In this document: piece by piece, positions 10,751 to 22,015 of the stretch
Position numbering within the stretch: position 1 is the stretch's first letter
Layout: each line of letters starts with the position of its first letter
Assembly (NCBI GenBank): GCA_011009095.1
Contig: VTPC01091236.1
Location: forward strand, 285,814 to 349,813
Direction: 5' to 3'
DNA from: Ignelater luminosus
Lineage: Eukaryota > Arthropoda > Insecta > Coleoptera > Elateridae
Length of the DNA: 64,000 bases
Position numbers and translations under genes: made by a program
Notes under the pieces: model-generated
The model's input: only the letters and a program-made list of their open reading frames with translations
Databases searched by the model: none
Told to the model about the DNA's origin: nothing

Positions 10751-12759
10751 CTTTTGGACGATTTTTTTAAAGAAATTTGTGTCGTCCGTACAAAGAATTG
10801 TTGACAAAATGTTGAGGTTTTCATTCTGCATTTGAAGAACTAACCCATCTATAAACGGCTAGCCGAAATGAATTTGCTGACTAACATTAAGTTAATTAGT
10901 AATTATTATCAGTAAACTAATACAGAATAAACGTTGTTAAAACTGTTTTATAGGCAACACACAATACATTCCAACAAAATAACTGCAAATTATTGTAATT
11001 AAGTAATAAATGGTCATTTTAATTTTATAAATATTTACATAATTTACATTAGCCCATAATAAAATCTTTATTACACATTCCAATGTTACCAAAAGATAAT
11101 TCTTCAGATTTTAATTTGCGTTATAAAAATAATTGTATTAACATAATATCTAATGCTCAAGAAAAGAACGTAATTTGCATAATCATTAAACGTTTGCTTA
11201 CGCAAAAAAAGAAGTTAATAAAACGCTTTCAGCTTTTGTCCCGAGGCAGCACATGCCTAATGTTAACCAAGTTTATATCGAGGTTCAGATGTTTATAATT
11301 ATTTTGCAAAGCACTTCGCGATGTTAATTGCATTTGCATCTTGACAGTTTCTTGTTGGTGGCGTGTCGCCATGGGTTAAGGTAAGAAAGCCGTTGTCATG
11401 AATTATTCACGGGCTGCTTATACAGGATGACACTCTTAATTGGAAATAAGGTTGCGATCTCTGATATAGATTATTCAAGATTTTAAATCGATTTTCCATT
11501 AAGTCGCGTTTTGAACATGTTCTAAAATTGCTGTCATTAAATTATACGTGCAGTCAAAATGAGGATGTGTAATTAAGAATAGATGATTGTCATCGAGAAT
11601 TTATTTACTTAATGCGCGCCGGCGATAAATTAAACTGGAATTTTTGTCGAGCATAAACCGTTGCTTTCGTTGTCGCATATAATAGAGATATCAAAACGTT
11701 TCGACTGGAATTTAAATGTAGGTTTTAATAGAAATCAATTAACGTTAGTGTCATTTTATTCATTAGGTACCAATATAAACAACAAAGAGTTATTATGTAA
11801 ACTTAAAACTAATTAAGTACATTAAACAACCACTGAACTACTTGGTGATGAAACAAACGTTGTTTTCATTAATTTGTAGGTTGAAAATTAGTTTTTATTT
11901 GTTTATTTATTAATATTCACTCCAAGACAATTTTCAATATAAGCAGAGCAGGCTGTCCAAATTTATATGTAGGTAGCCGAACTGCATACAAAATGAGTTT
12001 TGCAGCTGTGTAAACAAAAAGAAATTTTTGCAGCGGAATGCATCTTGTTGGGCACGTAGTGATGGATCCTATGGGACAAAATGTTGCCCTGTTTATATAG
12101 TAGCAAAAATATTTATGGAAGAATTAGAACCCTTAAACCGTTACATATGGTAATTTTTTTCTTTTTGTTAATGTCCTCTTGAGTGACTGATGGATCTTTT
12201 CTTGCCACTTATAATGGATTATTTAAGACCGTAAGATTTTCCTATAACCTCCACTACTTGTTTAATCTTAAAGAATCTTGAAGAGTTGTCCTTTTTAAGT
12301 GAGTATACTTCAGAGTGTATCATATTTCACACAGAAAAAAACCTGAGATTTTGTAAAATTAAATAAATCTTAACCCTCTTTTGTCTCTTTATTTAATGCA
12401 ATATTGGGTTTTAGATAATTAAGTAGTCGATAAGAATTTTTAAACTTTCATCATCTTATCTCCGTGAAATTGCTCTTTTAAAAGCTTTCCTTTATTCTGT
12501 TTTATTCACCTCGAAATAAGATTGGAATATTTCAGACACGTACATTTCAAACAATATTTTGTTAGTTAATTCAAAATAGTTTCGCATCTAAACATTCGAT
12601 CTACAAATTTTATAAATTTTCACGATTTAATTATTACATTAATAACATCAAGATTAAGCCATTGTTTTGCTAATTTTACCCTTGACCCGTTCAAAGAATT
12701 ATTTTTTCTAGTAAACTCACATTTACTAAGGAAAAATCGTTTCAGTAAAATTAAGACAA
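10751..12759. other. AT-rich spacer
   Basis: No gene, RNA gene or recognisable mobile element seen. A 71-codon frame at 11083-11298 shows no family motif. Confidence 0.4.
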
Positions 12760-13190
12760 AATTTTTTAAGCCTCTGTGATGGTAGGTAATACGTAGTGCA
12801 TTTAATGTCAGGCTCAGTTATCTCTCTGTGCAGAGTTCAGTCGCCGCAACACCTACGACTAAAAAGTACGTCAAGAATTTACAAACTAATAAAGTTGCAA
12901 GCCGTACTTGGGTACTTACAGTTACAAAGTCTGAAAATCCTGGAAAAACGCTGACAATTTGCTCTAAACACTCGTAGATACTAAATAACCAAAAGAATAT
13001 TAACTCCAAAGTACGAATTACATCATACCCTTACAGAGGTAGTAAAGTCTACTTGGTGCCTATGTTAGAATTTCGAAAGGCACCTTCGTTGGTGAACAGA
13101 GGTAAACAGAGTTTACATTTAGTTTTTTTATTCTCCACTCTACAGCGCCTAGTCACCGCGGCAAGCAAGTACAGAGCAACTCCTCAGACG
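12760..13190 (+). repeat. second B-A-B repeat block
   Basis: Repeat B at about 12760-12855 (ACGTAGTGCATTTAATGTCAGG, then CAGTCGCCGC), repeat A at about 12862-13040 (AAAAAGTACGTCAAGAATTTAC through GTAGATACTAAATAACCAAAAG) and repeat B again at about 13068-13190 (GGCACCTTCGTTGGTGAACAG, TTATTCTCCACTCTACAG). The order and orientation match the block at 2001-2900, which suggests that B and A move or amplify as one composite. Confidence 0.65.
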
Positions 13191-15029
13191 TTAAGGTGAC
13201 TAAACACCCTCAATAATCAGTTCAAGAATTAAATTGTCCTTCTGGTGTATTATCTGAAAGAAATTGAGCAAAAACTTAAGTTTTCATCGGGCCGTTTTAA
13301 GTTCCAAAACCGTCCCAGCGTGACTTTAAAATCGTTAGTCACCACTAACTTCTAAGCTTTTCATGTAATTATAAGTCAGTAGGGCGACTGCTTCAGAGCG
13401 CACAGATACATAAGCGCAAGAAGTTTTAATGAGCAATATTAATTGCATATCTGCCATATTTATAACGAGTGATAAGTACTGCCGTATTCTAATTGATCGT
13501 ATTCTGCAGCTGTATCGCGTGCTGCCCAAAAGGGTCGAGACATCCGATAGTCACTCCACTTGGGTTAATCTGCCACCAAGCTAGAGTTTGGAGCTTCAGG
13601 TCTCAGATGTCCGCATCTTCACCCCGATCGTCAAGTCATTCAGCCAAGAAAGGGAGGATCTCGGATCACAACAAGGCAGTTACTCCACTAGTTTGTTCCC
13701 CTGTGTTTTAAAGCAAATTTCAAAGCAGACACGACTGCAATGATTTCCTAACTTCAACTAGACCAGTTTGCAACTTCGAAGTTTGCCGCAGCCTGCGACC
13801 ACTTCGCCTCAAATCATCCATCATAACTATTAAGCCCAAACTATACGACTCGACAAATGTAGGCGAATGTCAACAAATTTCTAGTTTGTCAAATCGTCTG
13901 AACGAAAAACGATTGGCAAACTAAGGGTACACTTAAACTGAACACATCGTGTGGACGCTTTTCGAATTCAAATGTCATAGTTCGTACAAATGCAACATTC
14001 ATCTACATTTGTAAATCCTCGTGGTCGAAGCCTTAAAAGTTTTCTCGAGTAGCCAACACTAGGTTCAAATGCCCCCCTTTCATAGCGCGTAGCGAGATTA
14101 TAATTCTGGAAAAACTGATTTTGGCCATCAACAACCATTATGGACTCCGAGTAAAATTATTCAACAATAACATCAGCTTGCTCCATCTTTATACTACTCA
14201 ATTCCTTTTATTTGTCAGTCCATCTTCAACTATCGTTGTCTTCTTCTGCAACGTCTTCCTCTAGTCATAGTCACCAACACTATCATCCTTATAAAATTCA
14301 TTTGTCTCCATTTTCGCATCTCCATCTCCACAACCACCACATCTCTGAATAAATGCCAACAGATTTCTTTCCAGTTAACCGTAACGTTGAACTTCATTCA
14401 CTAACCTAACCACTACCTAAAGAGCTTCTAAAGTCACTGCTTCCCTCGGAGAAACGGCAGTGAACATAATAATAAAGATCGTATTTTTATGTTTTACGTA
14501 CGTGTTGTCACCATTGAACGGAAACAATGAGTCAGTTGTGTTGTACATTTCACCAAAAAGTGGGTCCAGATTATTTGTGCTCGTGCTCGTATTGACTTGG
14601 GCTCGATCACACAACTCGCTATGCTTTCAGAAGCCGATAGTCTACACTGCAATTTAGTTTCTGGGGTGGTTTAATCTCTTTAGGATCGGAATATTTGCCA
14701 AGGCCACTCCATTTATTACTAATAATGTGAAAAAGTACATACGAACTGCGAGTTTGCGAGTTTCACTTTGATATACTGATAATGCCTAGAACCCCACGAG
14801 CCTGCGATTTGGCAGTATCGCAAGTCAGGCGAACTATTAGGTTCACATACAAGTACGAATCTGCCTTAAACGATATTTATTCGTACTTTTTGCCGTTTAT
14901 CTTATCGGTTTCCATCGAGTCAGTGGTTATCACTCTATAAGTGTCGAAGTGGAGCATCCAGTTACGAGAAAATTTCTTATGTGGTTCCCTATAGGCACTT
15001 CTTAGACACAACAACTTGTGCCCATATTC
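13191..15029. other. spacer with possible unidentified transposon scraps
   Basis: No gene that I can support. At 13840-13930, sequence containing AAACTATACGACTCGACAA and a nearby CAAACTAGAAATTTG-like stretch looks like DNA-transposon terminal sequence, but I cannot match it to a named family. A minus-strand frame of 65 codons (14614-14417) contains SPREAVTLEAL, vaguely like a Harbinger-type segment, and is too short to call. Confidence 0.3.
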
Positions 15030-17390
15030 AGTATAGTATTAGTAACCCCATGTTCTATGAATCTTCTCAAGAAATAGGCTTTTCTGATTATGACGACACG
15101 ACGCTGTTTGCTTTTTCAACACACGCCCTTCCTTATTTATTTATTTCACTTTTTAACCTTTTTAGGGTAAGTTATCGCGGATCTAGAATCAGGCTTTTTT
15201 GCTTGAGGCCTCATATGGCGGCCTAACGTCGTACATCGCTTTTTCAATAAACGCTGCCGCCTTATGTAACCTCAAAGTGCACTCTTTCGCAGTTGAACGA
15301 GTTTGTTACTCAATCATCTCTTACGACATGTTTTGCTTTCTTTTACGTTTTGATGTGGTTCTTCTTCTTCTTCTTTCTGCTTTGAGGTCACCTGCGGCGG
15401 CCTAACATCGTGCGCCGCTTTTTCAATAAACGCCACCATCTTCGACGGTAACACCTTCAACTACCTTATCTATCATAAAAATAACAGTCATGGTTTCGTA
15501 TTAAATACTCGCAATAGCTTCGATAATATAAAATTCGTTCTCATAAGAATTAATCATTTCAAACTTGAACACGATGCCGCCTCAAAGTGTTCTCATTCGC
15601 CGCTTCGCGGTTTCATTATTTAATCAGTTACACATTATTTTACTTTTTGACGTTCGTAGGCTAACTGGATCTAGGATCGGGTTTCTCCGCTTGAGACCGC
15701 CTGCGGCGGCCTGCCATCCTACGTCACTTTTTCAATTAACACCACCGCCTTCGACGGTAACACCTTCAACTTCCTTATCTATCATAAGAATAACAGTCTC
15801 GTATTAAATACTCGCGATAGCCTCGGCAATATCAAACTCGTTTTCATAAGAATTAATAACTTGAAACTTAAACATTATCTTCAGAGCGCATTGTGACTTC
15901 AAAGTGTCCTCTTTCGCCGCTTCGCGGTTGCATTACTCAGTTACAAATCGTGTTTTGCTTTCTATTACTTTATGACGTTCTTAGGGAAAGCTATCGTGGA
16001 TGTAATATCACGCTTGCGGCGGCCTACTCTTTTACATCGCATTTTAATAAACGCCGCCACCTTCAACTTCTTTATCTATTATAACAATAACAGCTTCATA
16101 TTAGATATTGGCGATAGCCTAGACAATATAAAACTAGTTTCCATAAAAATTAATAATTTCAAACTTGAGCATTATCTTCTAAACACATCGTAACCTCGAA
16201 ATGGTTTTTTTGCTGCTTTGCGGCTTTGGTACTCAATTACGAATTGTGCTTTGCTTTCTTCTACTTTTTGACATTCTTAGGGTAATCGTGGATGTAAAAT
16301 TGGCTTCTGCGGCAAAGGCGGCCTACCGTTGTGCTTACTTGTTTCTAACAACGCCGCAACACCTTGAACTTTCCTTTCTATAGTAAGAATAAAAGAAAAC
16401 TATAACTTTGATAATATAAAACTCGTTTGAAACCAAAGCTCATTCTTTACTACTCAACGGTTCCGTTACACATTTGCACACAGAACTCCTACGTCCTGCT
16501 TCTGATTGTTAAACTTTTTAACTTTCCTAGAGTAAACTGCAAGGGCCTAGCGTCGCGCTTCTTTCCTCAACACCGACGCTTTTGGTGGTTACATCTTAAA
16601 TATCTAATCTATCGTAAGAATAAGAGTCGGGTTACGCACTCCTATTCATTGAAAGTCACTCTCATAAGCTTTACGTGTTATAACACCGTCTTCTGTAAGC
16701 CTCGCGACTCGATGCTTCACTTTCTATCATTTTTCAACCTTTCTAGTCAGTTACTACCATCGATCAACAGTCGCGCTTGGCTTTTCCACTTGAGGTCATC
16801 TATACATAGCACCTATCATTGTGCTTACACTTGTCTATTGTAATGGTCCTTAGATATATGGAATTCGTTCCCATGAGTATTAATCAACGCAAAGTTGACT
16901 ATTAACTTGTTTTCTACCTGTACTTACTCTTCAGCTTGTAGGTTTGTCACACAAAACGTATGTGATGGTGCACTTAGCGATCTTTTACTTTTTATTCTCT
17001 TTACGGTGATTGAAGGGTCATAATTTGCTTTTTTACTTAAGCAACTAAGCTTGCGGTTCATTCTCTTCACCAATGCCGCCTTCGGCGGCAACACCTTAGT
17101 TATAAAAATAAGAAAATCTCATTTAGGGCTGCTTGCAGCAATCAAAGTTAGACTCTATCTTTATAAAAATTGCCGCAATACCCGAAATCCTCTTAAAAGA
17201 ACTGCAGTATCAGATCGAAGCACCAAAATAGTAAAGAATTTCTCGATGGTACCCTAAAGAACAATAAAACTTTAAAAGTTCTTCATCTTAACAATACATT
17301 TAATAAGTATTAGTACTCCCATGTTTGATGAATTCCCGATGTGCCTTTTTTATTCAGTCTGAAACTGTTCTACAGTGAGTGCTGGCTTGA
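15030..17390 (+). repeat. array D: about 300-bp tandem repeat with GC-rich palindromic box
   Basis: Seven or eight units of unequal length. Landmarks are CCCATGTTCTATGAAT (15049, again near 17320), CGCCGCTTCGCGGTT (15598, 15915), TTTTTGACGTTCTTAGGG (15148 to 16270, four or five times), a palindromic box (CCGCCTGCGGCGGCC at 15689) and TTTTTCAATAAACGCCGCC (15240, 15418, 15725, 16039). Full-unit spacing is about 300-313 bp; the first and last units are truncated or diverged. Several open frames of 60-138 codons arise because the units lack stops in places. Their translations have no family motif, so I do not call them genes. Confidence 0.8.
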
Positions 17391-19148
17391 TAGATCTAGT
17401 CGTTGATCATGATTAAACACTCCTTTGTTCCAGGCTTCCACAACAACTTCATTTGAAAAAGAAAGTTAAACATCGACAGCGTTGCAAATAGCAAGCAATA
17501 CCATGTTTTCAGATATCTAGAATCTGTGTAGGCCTCTACATGTCCTTCAAGCTGTTTGAACTACTCGAACTACCTTTAAACCTGCTAGATCGGAATATTG
17601 AAGCTGTCTCTATTCATATGTTTCATGATGAAGTCTAACTTTTCTAAATTCTCATAATTATAGTGCCTCGTTCTTTAATTTTTCTATAACAAACGTTTAA
17701 AGTTAAATCATACCTACTACATGTCACACTGAAAATATGAATTTCTCCTGTTAAGATTCTTGGCAGAAATCATGAAGCTGTCTAACACAAAGACTGTTGA
17801 CATTGAAAGTATTGCGGTCCAAACTGAATTACATAGGTTATAATTATTTATAACCAATGGAATTTAATATCATTAAACGTTGATTCTTATCAAGAGTGTG
17901 TTTGTTTTACTTTTGTGTCCTATAAGTGAGCGTTCAATTAATTAATGTGTTGTGCTATTAAATTGATTGGTATAAAAAAGTAGATTATATTTCAATATAG
18001 TGGATTAAGTTTAATTGCATGGTGTAATGCACTACATAATATTACTCTTTTCGTTGGAATTAGTAAAAATCGGATCGTTTTATAGAAGAAAAACAAGAAT
18101 GATATCAAGTTTTATAAATGCCGTGGCTAATGAATCCGGCTGCTTTACAAGTATATTGGATCGGTGTTTTTTTTACTTCAGACACTCCCTCTAAATAAAC
18201 AAACTTTTTAGGCTAATTAACTTTGAATATTTAAAAGCTCTAATTAACTGTAATACGGACTAAAGTTGTTTAACTTATATTTTCTGTCTAAAATTGTTTT
18301 TTGTTGATACGCCCGTTTTCGTTTATTTTTTTCCCATTTAATGTGTGCACTCTTTTTTGTTGTTATTTTATCAAAATAAATAGCAACGACCTCGGGTCGC
18401 CTTCATTCACTATTAACTTATCTGCTTATAATTAATTCTCTAATGAGTGGAAATTGTTACTACAATTGCGTCAGTTGATTGGAGCGTTATCTTTGTGTGG
18501 GCAGATTGACTTGTATTAATTAGAGCGAATTTAAATATTATACATACTTATCTGACTTTTCAAACGCTCTTATTTTAATTAATTTAATTAATTAATTATT
18601 TTAGTTCCTTAATAAGTTTTCATATTTTATGCAGATTTATTTCTTGATTGAGTTAAAGCAGAAAATTGACTGTGATTTTATGGTAAGAACGTTGTGCAGA
18701 AAAACTATTTTTTTGCGATAACGAATTTCAAGTGAGCTAAACACTTAAATAAATTTATTTTCATTTAAAATGAAAACCGAACTCAAACGTAAATGTTGCC
18801 CAAGTTGCTGTAATGGTAGCATACATAAATGACTGGCCTTGATTAGTCTGGTTGCGAGCATAATTCTTGCTCAGGGAAAATTAAAACGTTAATAGTTTTC
18901 CGAAGAAAACAATTAATTCACGCTGCATGAATGCCTATGTTTGCGTTGCTAATGCCTATTTCTTTATTAATACATATCTTAGCAGCTTTTTGGGTTCTTA
19001 TCTCAAGATTGAAGCTCTTGGAGAGCAACATTTGCTGGAAATGTCTACATAAAACAATTTATAGGTATTTCAGAACTATTTCAAGTTTCTAAGACACCTT
19101 TATTCTTATATTTATTAAACAGAAAAAGATTAAGTGTTCGTATTTAAT
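17391..19148. other. AT-rich spacer
   Basis: No gene or named element seen. A run of TTAATTAATT palindromes lies at about 18575-18600. Confidence 0.4.
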
Positions 19149-22015
19149 AATCTTAAGATCAGACCCTGGGCCACCGCAGGTGGCCTGTGGTAAATTTGGC
19201 TCTCTTAGAAAGTTGATAGATAAACAGCAAAGGAGTATCCTGGCCCCTTTTCTTATTTACATTTTGGAGAAGATCAATGGAAGAAGAGTCCCAACCTTGG
19301 ACCACCACATGTGGCCCTTTGAAAGGTATAACCCGACAGCTGAGCTCTTAAGAAGATCAAACAAAGGCAACAATCAAGCTTAGGCCACCGAAGTAGCCTG
19401 CGGAATGTCTAGGTCTCTTAGGAGATTGATGGGTCACCTTGGGCCACCGCAGATGGCTTGTTGAATAGCAAAATCCGACCCGCGTTTCTACATATTTAGC
19501 ATTGTTGAGAAGGTCAATTGAAGACAAAAGCCACGTTGAGCCGCAAGTGATTTTAAAATATTCAGGACTCGGAAAAGGATAAAATCCGATCTTGGACTTT
19601 GCGGATTGTCTATGCAATTTAAAACTCTCTTAGAAGGTTGAAGGAGCACAAAGGCATAACGTGAACCACTGCAGGTTTATTTGCCTTAAATCTACCCGTA
19701 TTCTTGAACCATCATGGCATGGCTTGTAGGATATTTAGGTCTTTTAGAACGGCCACAGCAGGTTGCACTTTGAAGAGTGTAGCCCGCCCGTTGTTCAGTC
19801 CGTGTTGGAGGAAAGTCGTTCTTGAACCACCGCAAATGGTTTGTGCGATGAAACGTTCTCAGAAAGTCGACAGAAGGCAAAGCCTGGGTTCTTGTACAGC
19901 ATTCATAAGAAGATCAATGAATAGCGGAAGCCGGACTTAACCCGCCTCAAGTGGCCTATGAAATATTTATGTTTCTGAGAAAGTTGATAGAGCATCTTGG
20001 GCCACACCAAGTGTCCCGTTGAAGAGCGTAGTCAACCCTTTGTTCCAATTTAGCATTCTTAAGGTGGTCAGTGAAGAACAGAGGACAATCTTGGACCACC
20101 CCGATATAAGACTTTCTTAGAAGGTTAACGGAAGCAAAGCCAGATCCCGGGCCACACCAAGTGGTCCGTTGATTAGCGTATACTAATCCGTGTTCTTATC
20201 TGGCACTCTTAAGGTCAGTGGTCACGTGGCCCGTTACAAATTTAGGTCTCTTAGAAGGTTCATGGAGCATTATTCTTATTTAACATTCTTAAAAAGGTCA
20301 GTGATAGCTGAAAGTTGATGTTGGACCACCGCAAGTTCCCTGTACGGTATTAAATTCTCTTAGAAGGTTGACGAAAGGCAAAGCGTAGACCAACCCATTT
20401 TCTTTAGTACTTTAGCACTTTTAAGAAGGTTATTGAAAAGCGAAAACCGATCTTGAGTCACTATAAGTGGCCTGTGGGGTATTTAGATCTCAGAGAAGGT
20501 TGATTGAGCACTCTTGATCACAGCAGGTCATTATTCTTATTTAACATTCTTAAAGGAATCAGTAGAGTGGAAGTCAATTTAGGTTGCTTAGAAGGTCGAT
20601 GTGTTGCTTTGGGCCACCACAGATGGCGTCTTAGAGAGCGAAATCCCACCCGTGTTCTTATTAAACATTCTTAAGAAAGTTAATGGAGGGCAAAGTTCGA
20701 CGTTGAGCAACTGCAGGTGGCTCTAGAATACTTAGGTCTCTTAGAAAGATGATGAAGCAAATCGAGCCATAAGTCGCTTAAGGGCGCGACTTGCCCGTTG
20801 TACTTATTTATCATTTTTAATATCAGTAAAGGGTAAAAGCCACTCTTGCACCACCGCAGCTGGCCTATGCGATACAAAACTCTCTTAGAATGTTGACGGA
20901 TGGCAAAGCTAAAATTGGTTTCCGAACGACCCGCGTTTTTATTTAGCATTCTTAAGGTCAATAAAAGACAAAGGCTCTTCCTGAACCACCACAGGTGACC
21001 TATAGAGTATCTAGGTCTCTTACAAGGTTGATGGAGCAGCTTGGACCACAGAAGAGAGCCCTCTAAAAAGCGTAGCCTGTCCCTTGTTCTTATTTAGCAT
21101 TATTAAGGGGGTCGGGAAAAAATAAAAACCGATCTTGGACTACCGCAGGTGGTCTGTAAAATATAAAATTTTCTTAGAAAGTACTAATAGCCCATGTCCT
21201 TATTTAGCATTCTTAAGAAGGTCAGTAAAAGGCAAAGGCGAAAAATATTTAGGTCTCGTAGAAGGTTGATAGAGCGCATTCGGCCACAAGAAATGACCCA
21301 CTGAAGGGCGCAGTCCACAGCGTGTTCCTTATTAAGCATTTTAAGAAGGTTAAGAAGGTTAGTAGAAGGTGAAAGACGATCTAGGATCACAGCAGGTGAC
21401 CTGTAAAAACTGAGACTTTTCTAGAAGGTTGACAGAAGGTAATATCAGGCTCTAATAGCCGCGCTCTTATATAGCATTTTTAAAAAGTTGAATGAAGAGC
21501 GAAGGCCGATCTTGAGCCACCACACGTGGCATGGGAAATAATTAGCAGGTTAGATGAGAACCTTGGACCAAAGCAAGTGGTCCGTTAAAGAGCGTAGCCC
21601 GTCTACTGTTCTTATTTATCATTCTTAAGGGTTGTCGATGTAGATGCTGTAGAAACTGCCTTAAAAAGTTAATGAAGGATAAAGTCAAATCGTGAGTCAC
21701 AGCAAGTGGCCTTTTGAATGGTGGAAACCGGAGGGTATTCTTAGTTAACATTCTTGAGAAAGCCAATGCAGAGCAAAAGAACATCTAGGTCTCCTAGAAG
21801 GATGATGGAGCTTAGTGCTCCCGTTGTTCTCATTTAGCATTCTTAAGGTGGTAGTTTGAATATTTAGGTTACTTAGAAGGTTGATAAGCTACATTAGGCC
21901 GCCGCAGGTGGCCTATTGAATGACGTAGTCCTACTCACGCTCTTACTTAGCGTTCTTTAAAAGATCAGTAGAGGATAAAGGGAGATCTTATGCCACCACA
22001 GGCGCCTGTATCCTT
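19149..22015 (+). repeat. array E: about 130-bp tandem repeat with a 17-bp palindrome
   Basis: A long, heterogeneous satellite-like array. One landmark, TAGCATTCTTAAGAAGGTCAGTG-like, occurs at least 17 times. From 20053 to 21948 its spacing is mostly 110-150 bp (for example 20412, 20542, 20664, 20812, 20945, 21095, 21205, 21335). It alternates with TTAGGTCTCTTAGAAGGTTGATGGAGC (at least ten copies) and with the palindromic box GGCCACCGCAGGTGGCC (perfect at 19169-19185; variants near 19299, 19440, 20610, 20847, 20983, 21137, 21897). Two box-containing half-units alternate in places, one ending in GATGGAGCA and the other in GACGGAAGGCAAAGC. That gives a higher-order unit of about 250 bp. The GC content is clearly above that of the flanks. 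I see no coding content; open frames on both strands follow the repeat. Confidence 0.85.

Noticed and set aside
14417..14614. Harbinger-type transposase hint (SPREAVTLEAL)
   Set aside because: Too short, no supporting motifs on either side.
16427..16843. 138-codon open frame in array D
   Set aside because: It follows the tandem repeat, has no domain or motif, and homologous units carry stops.
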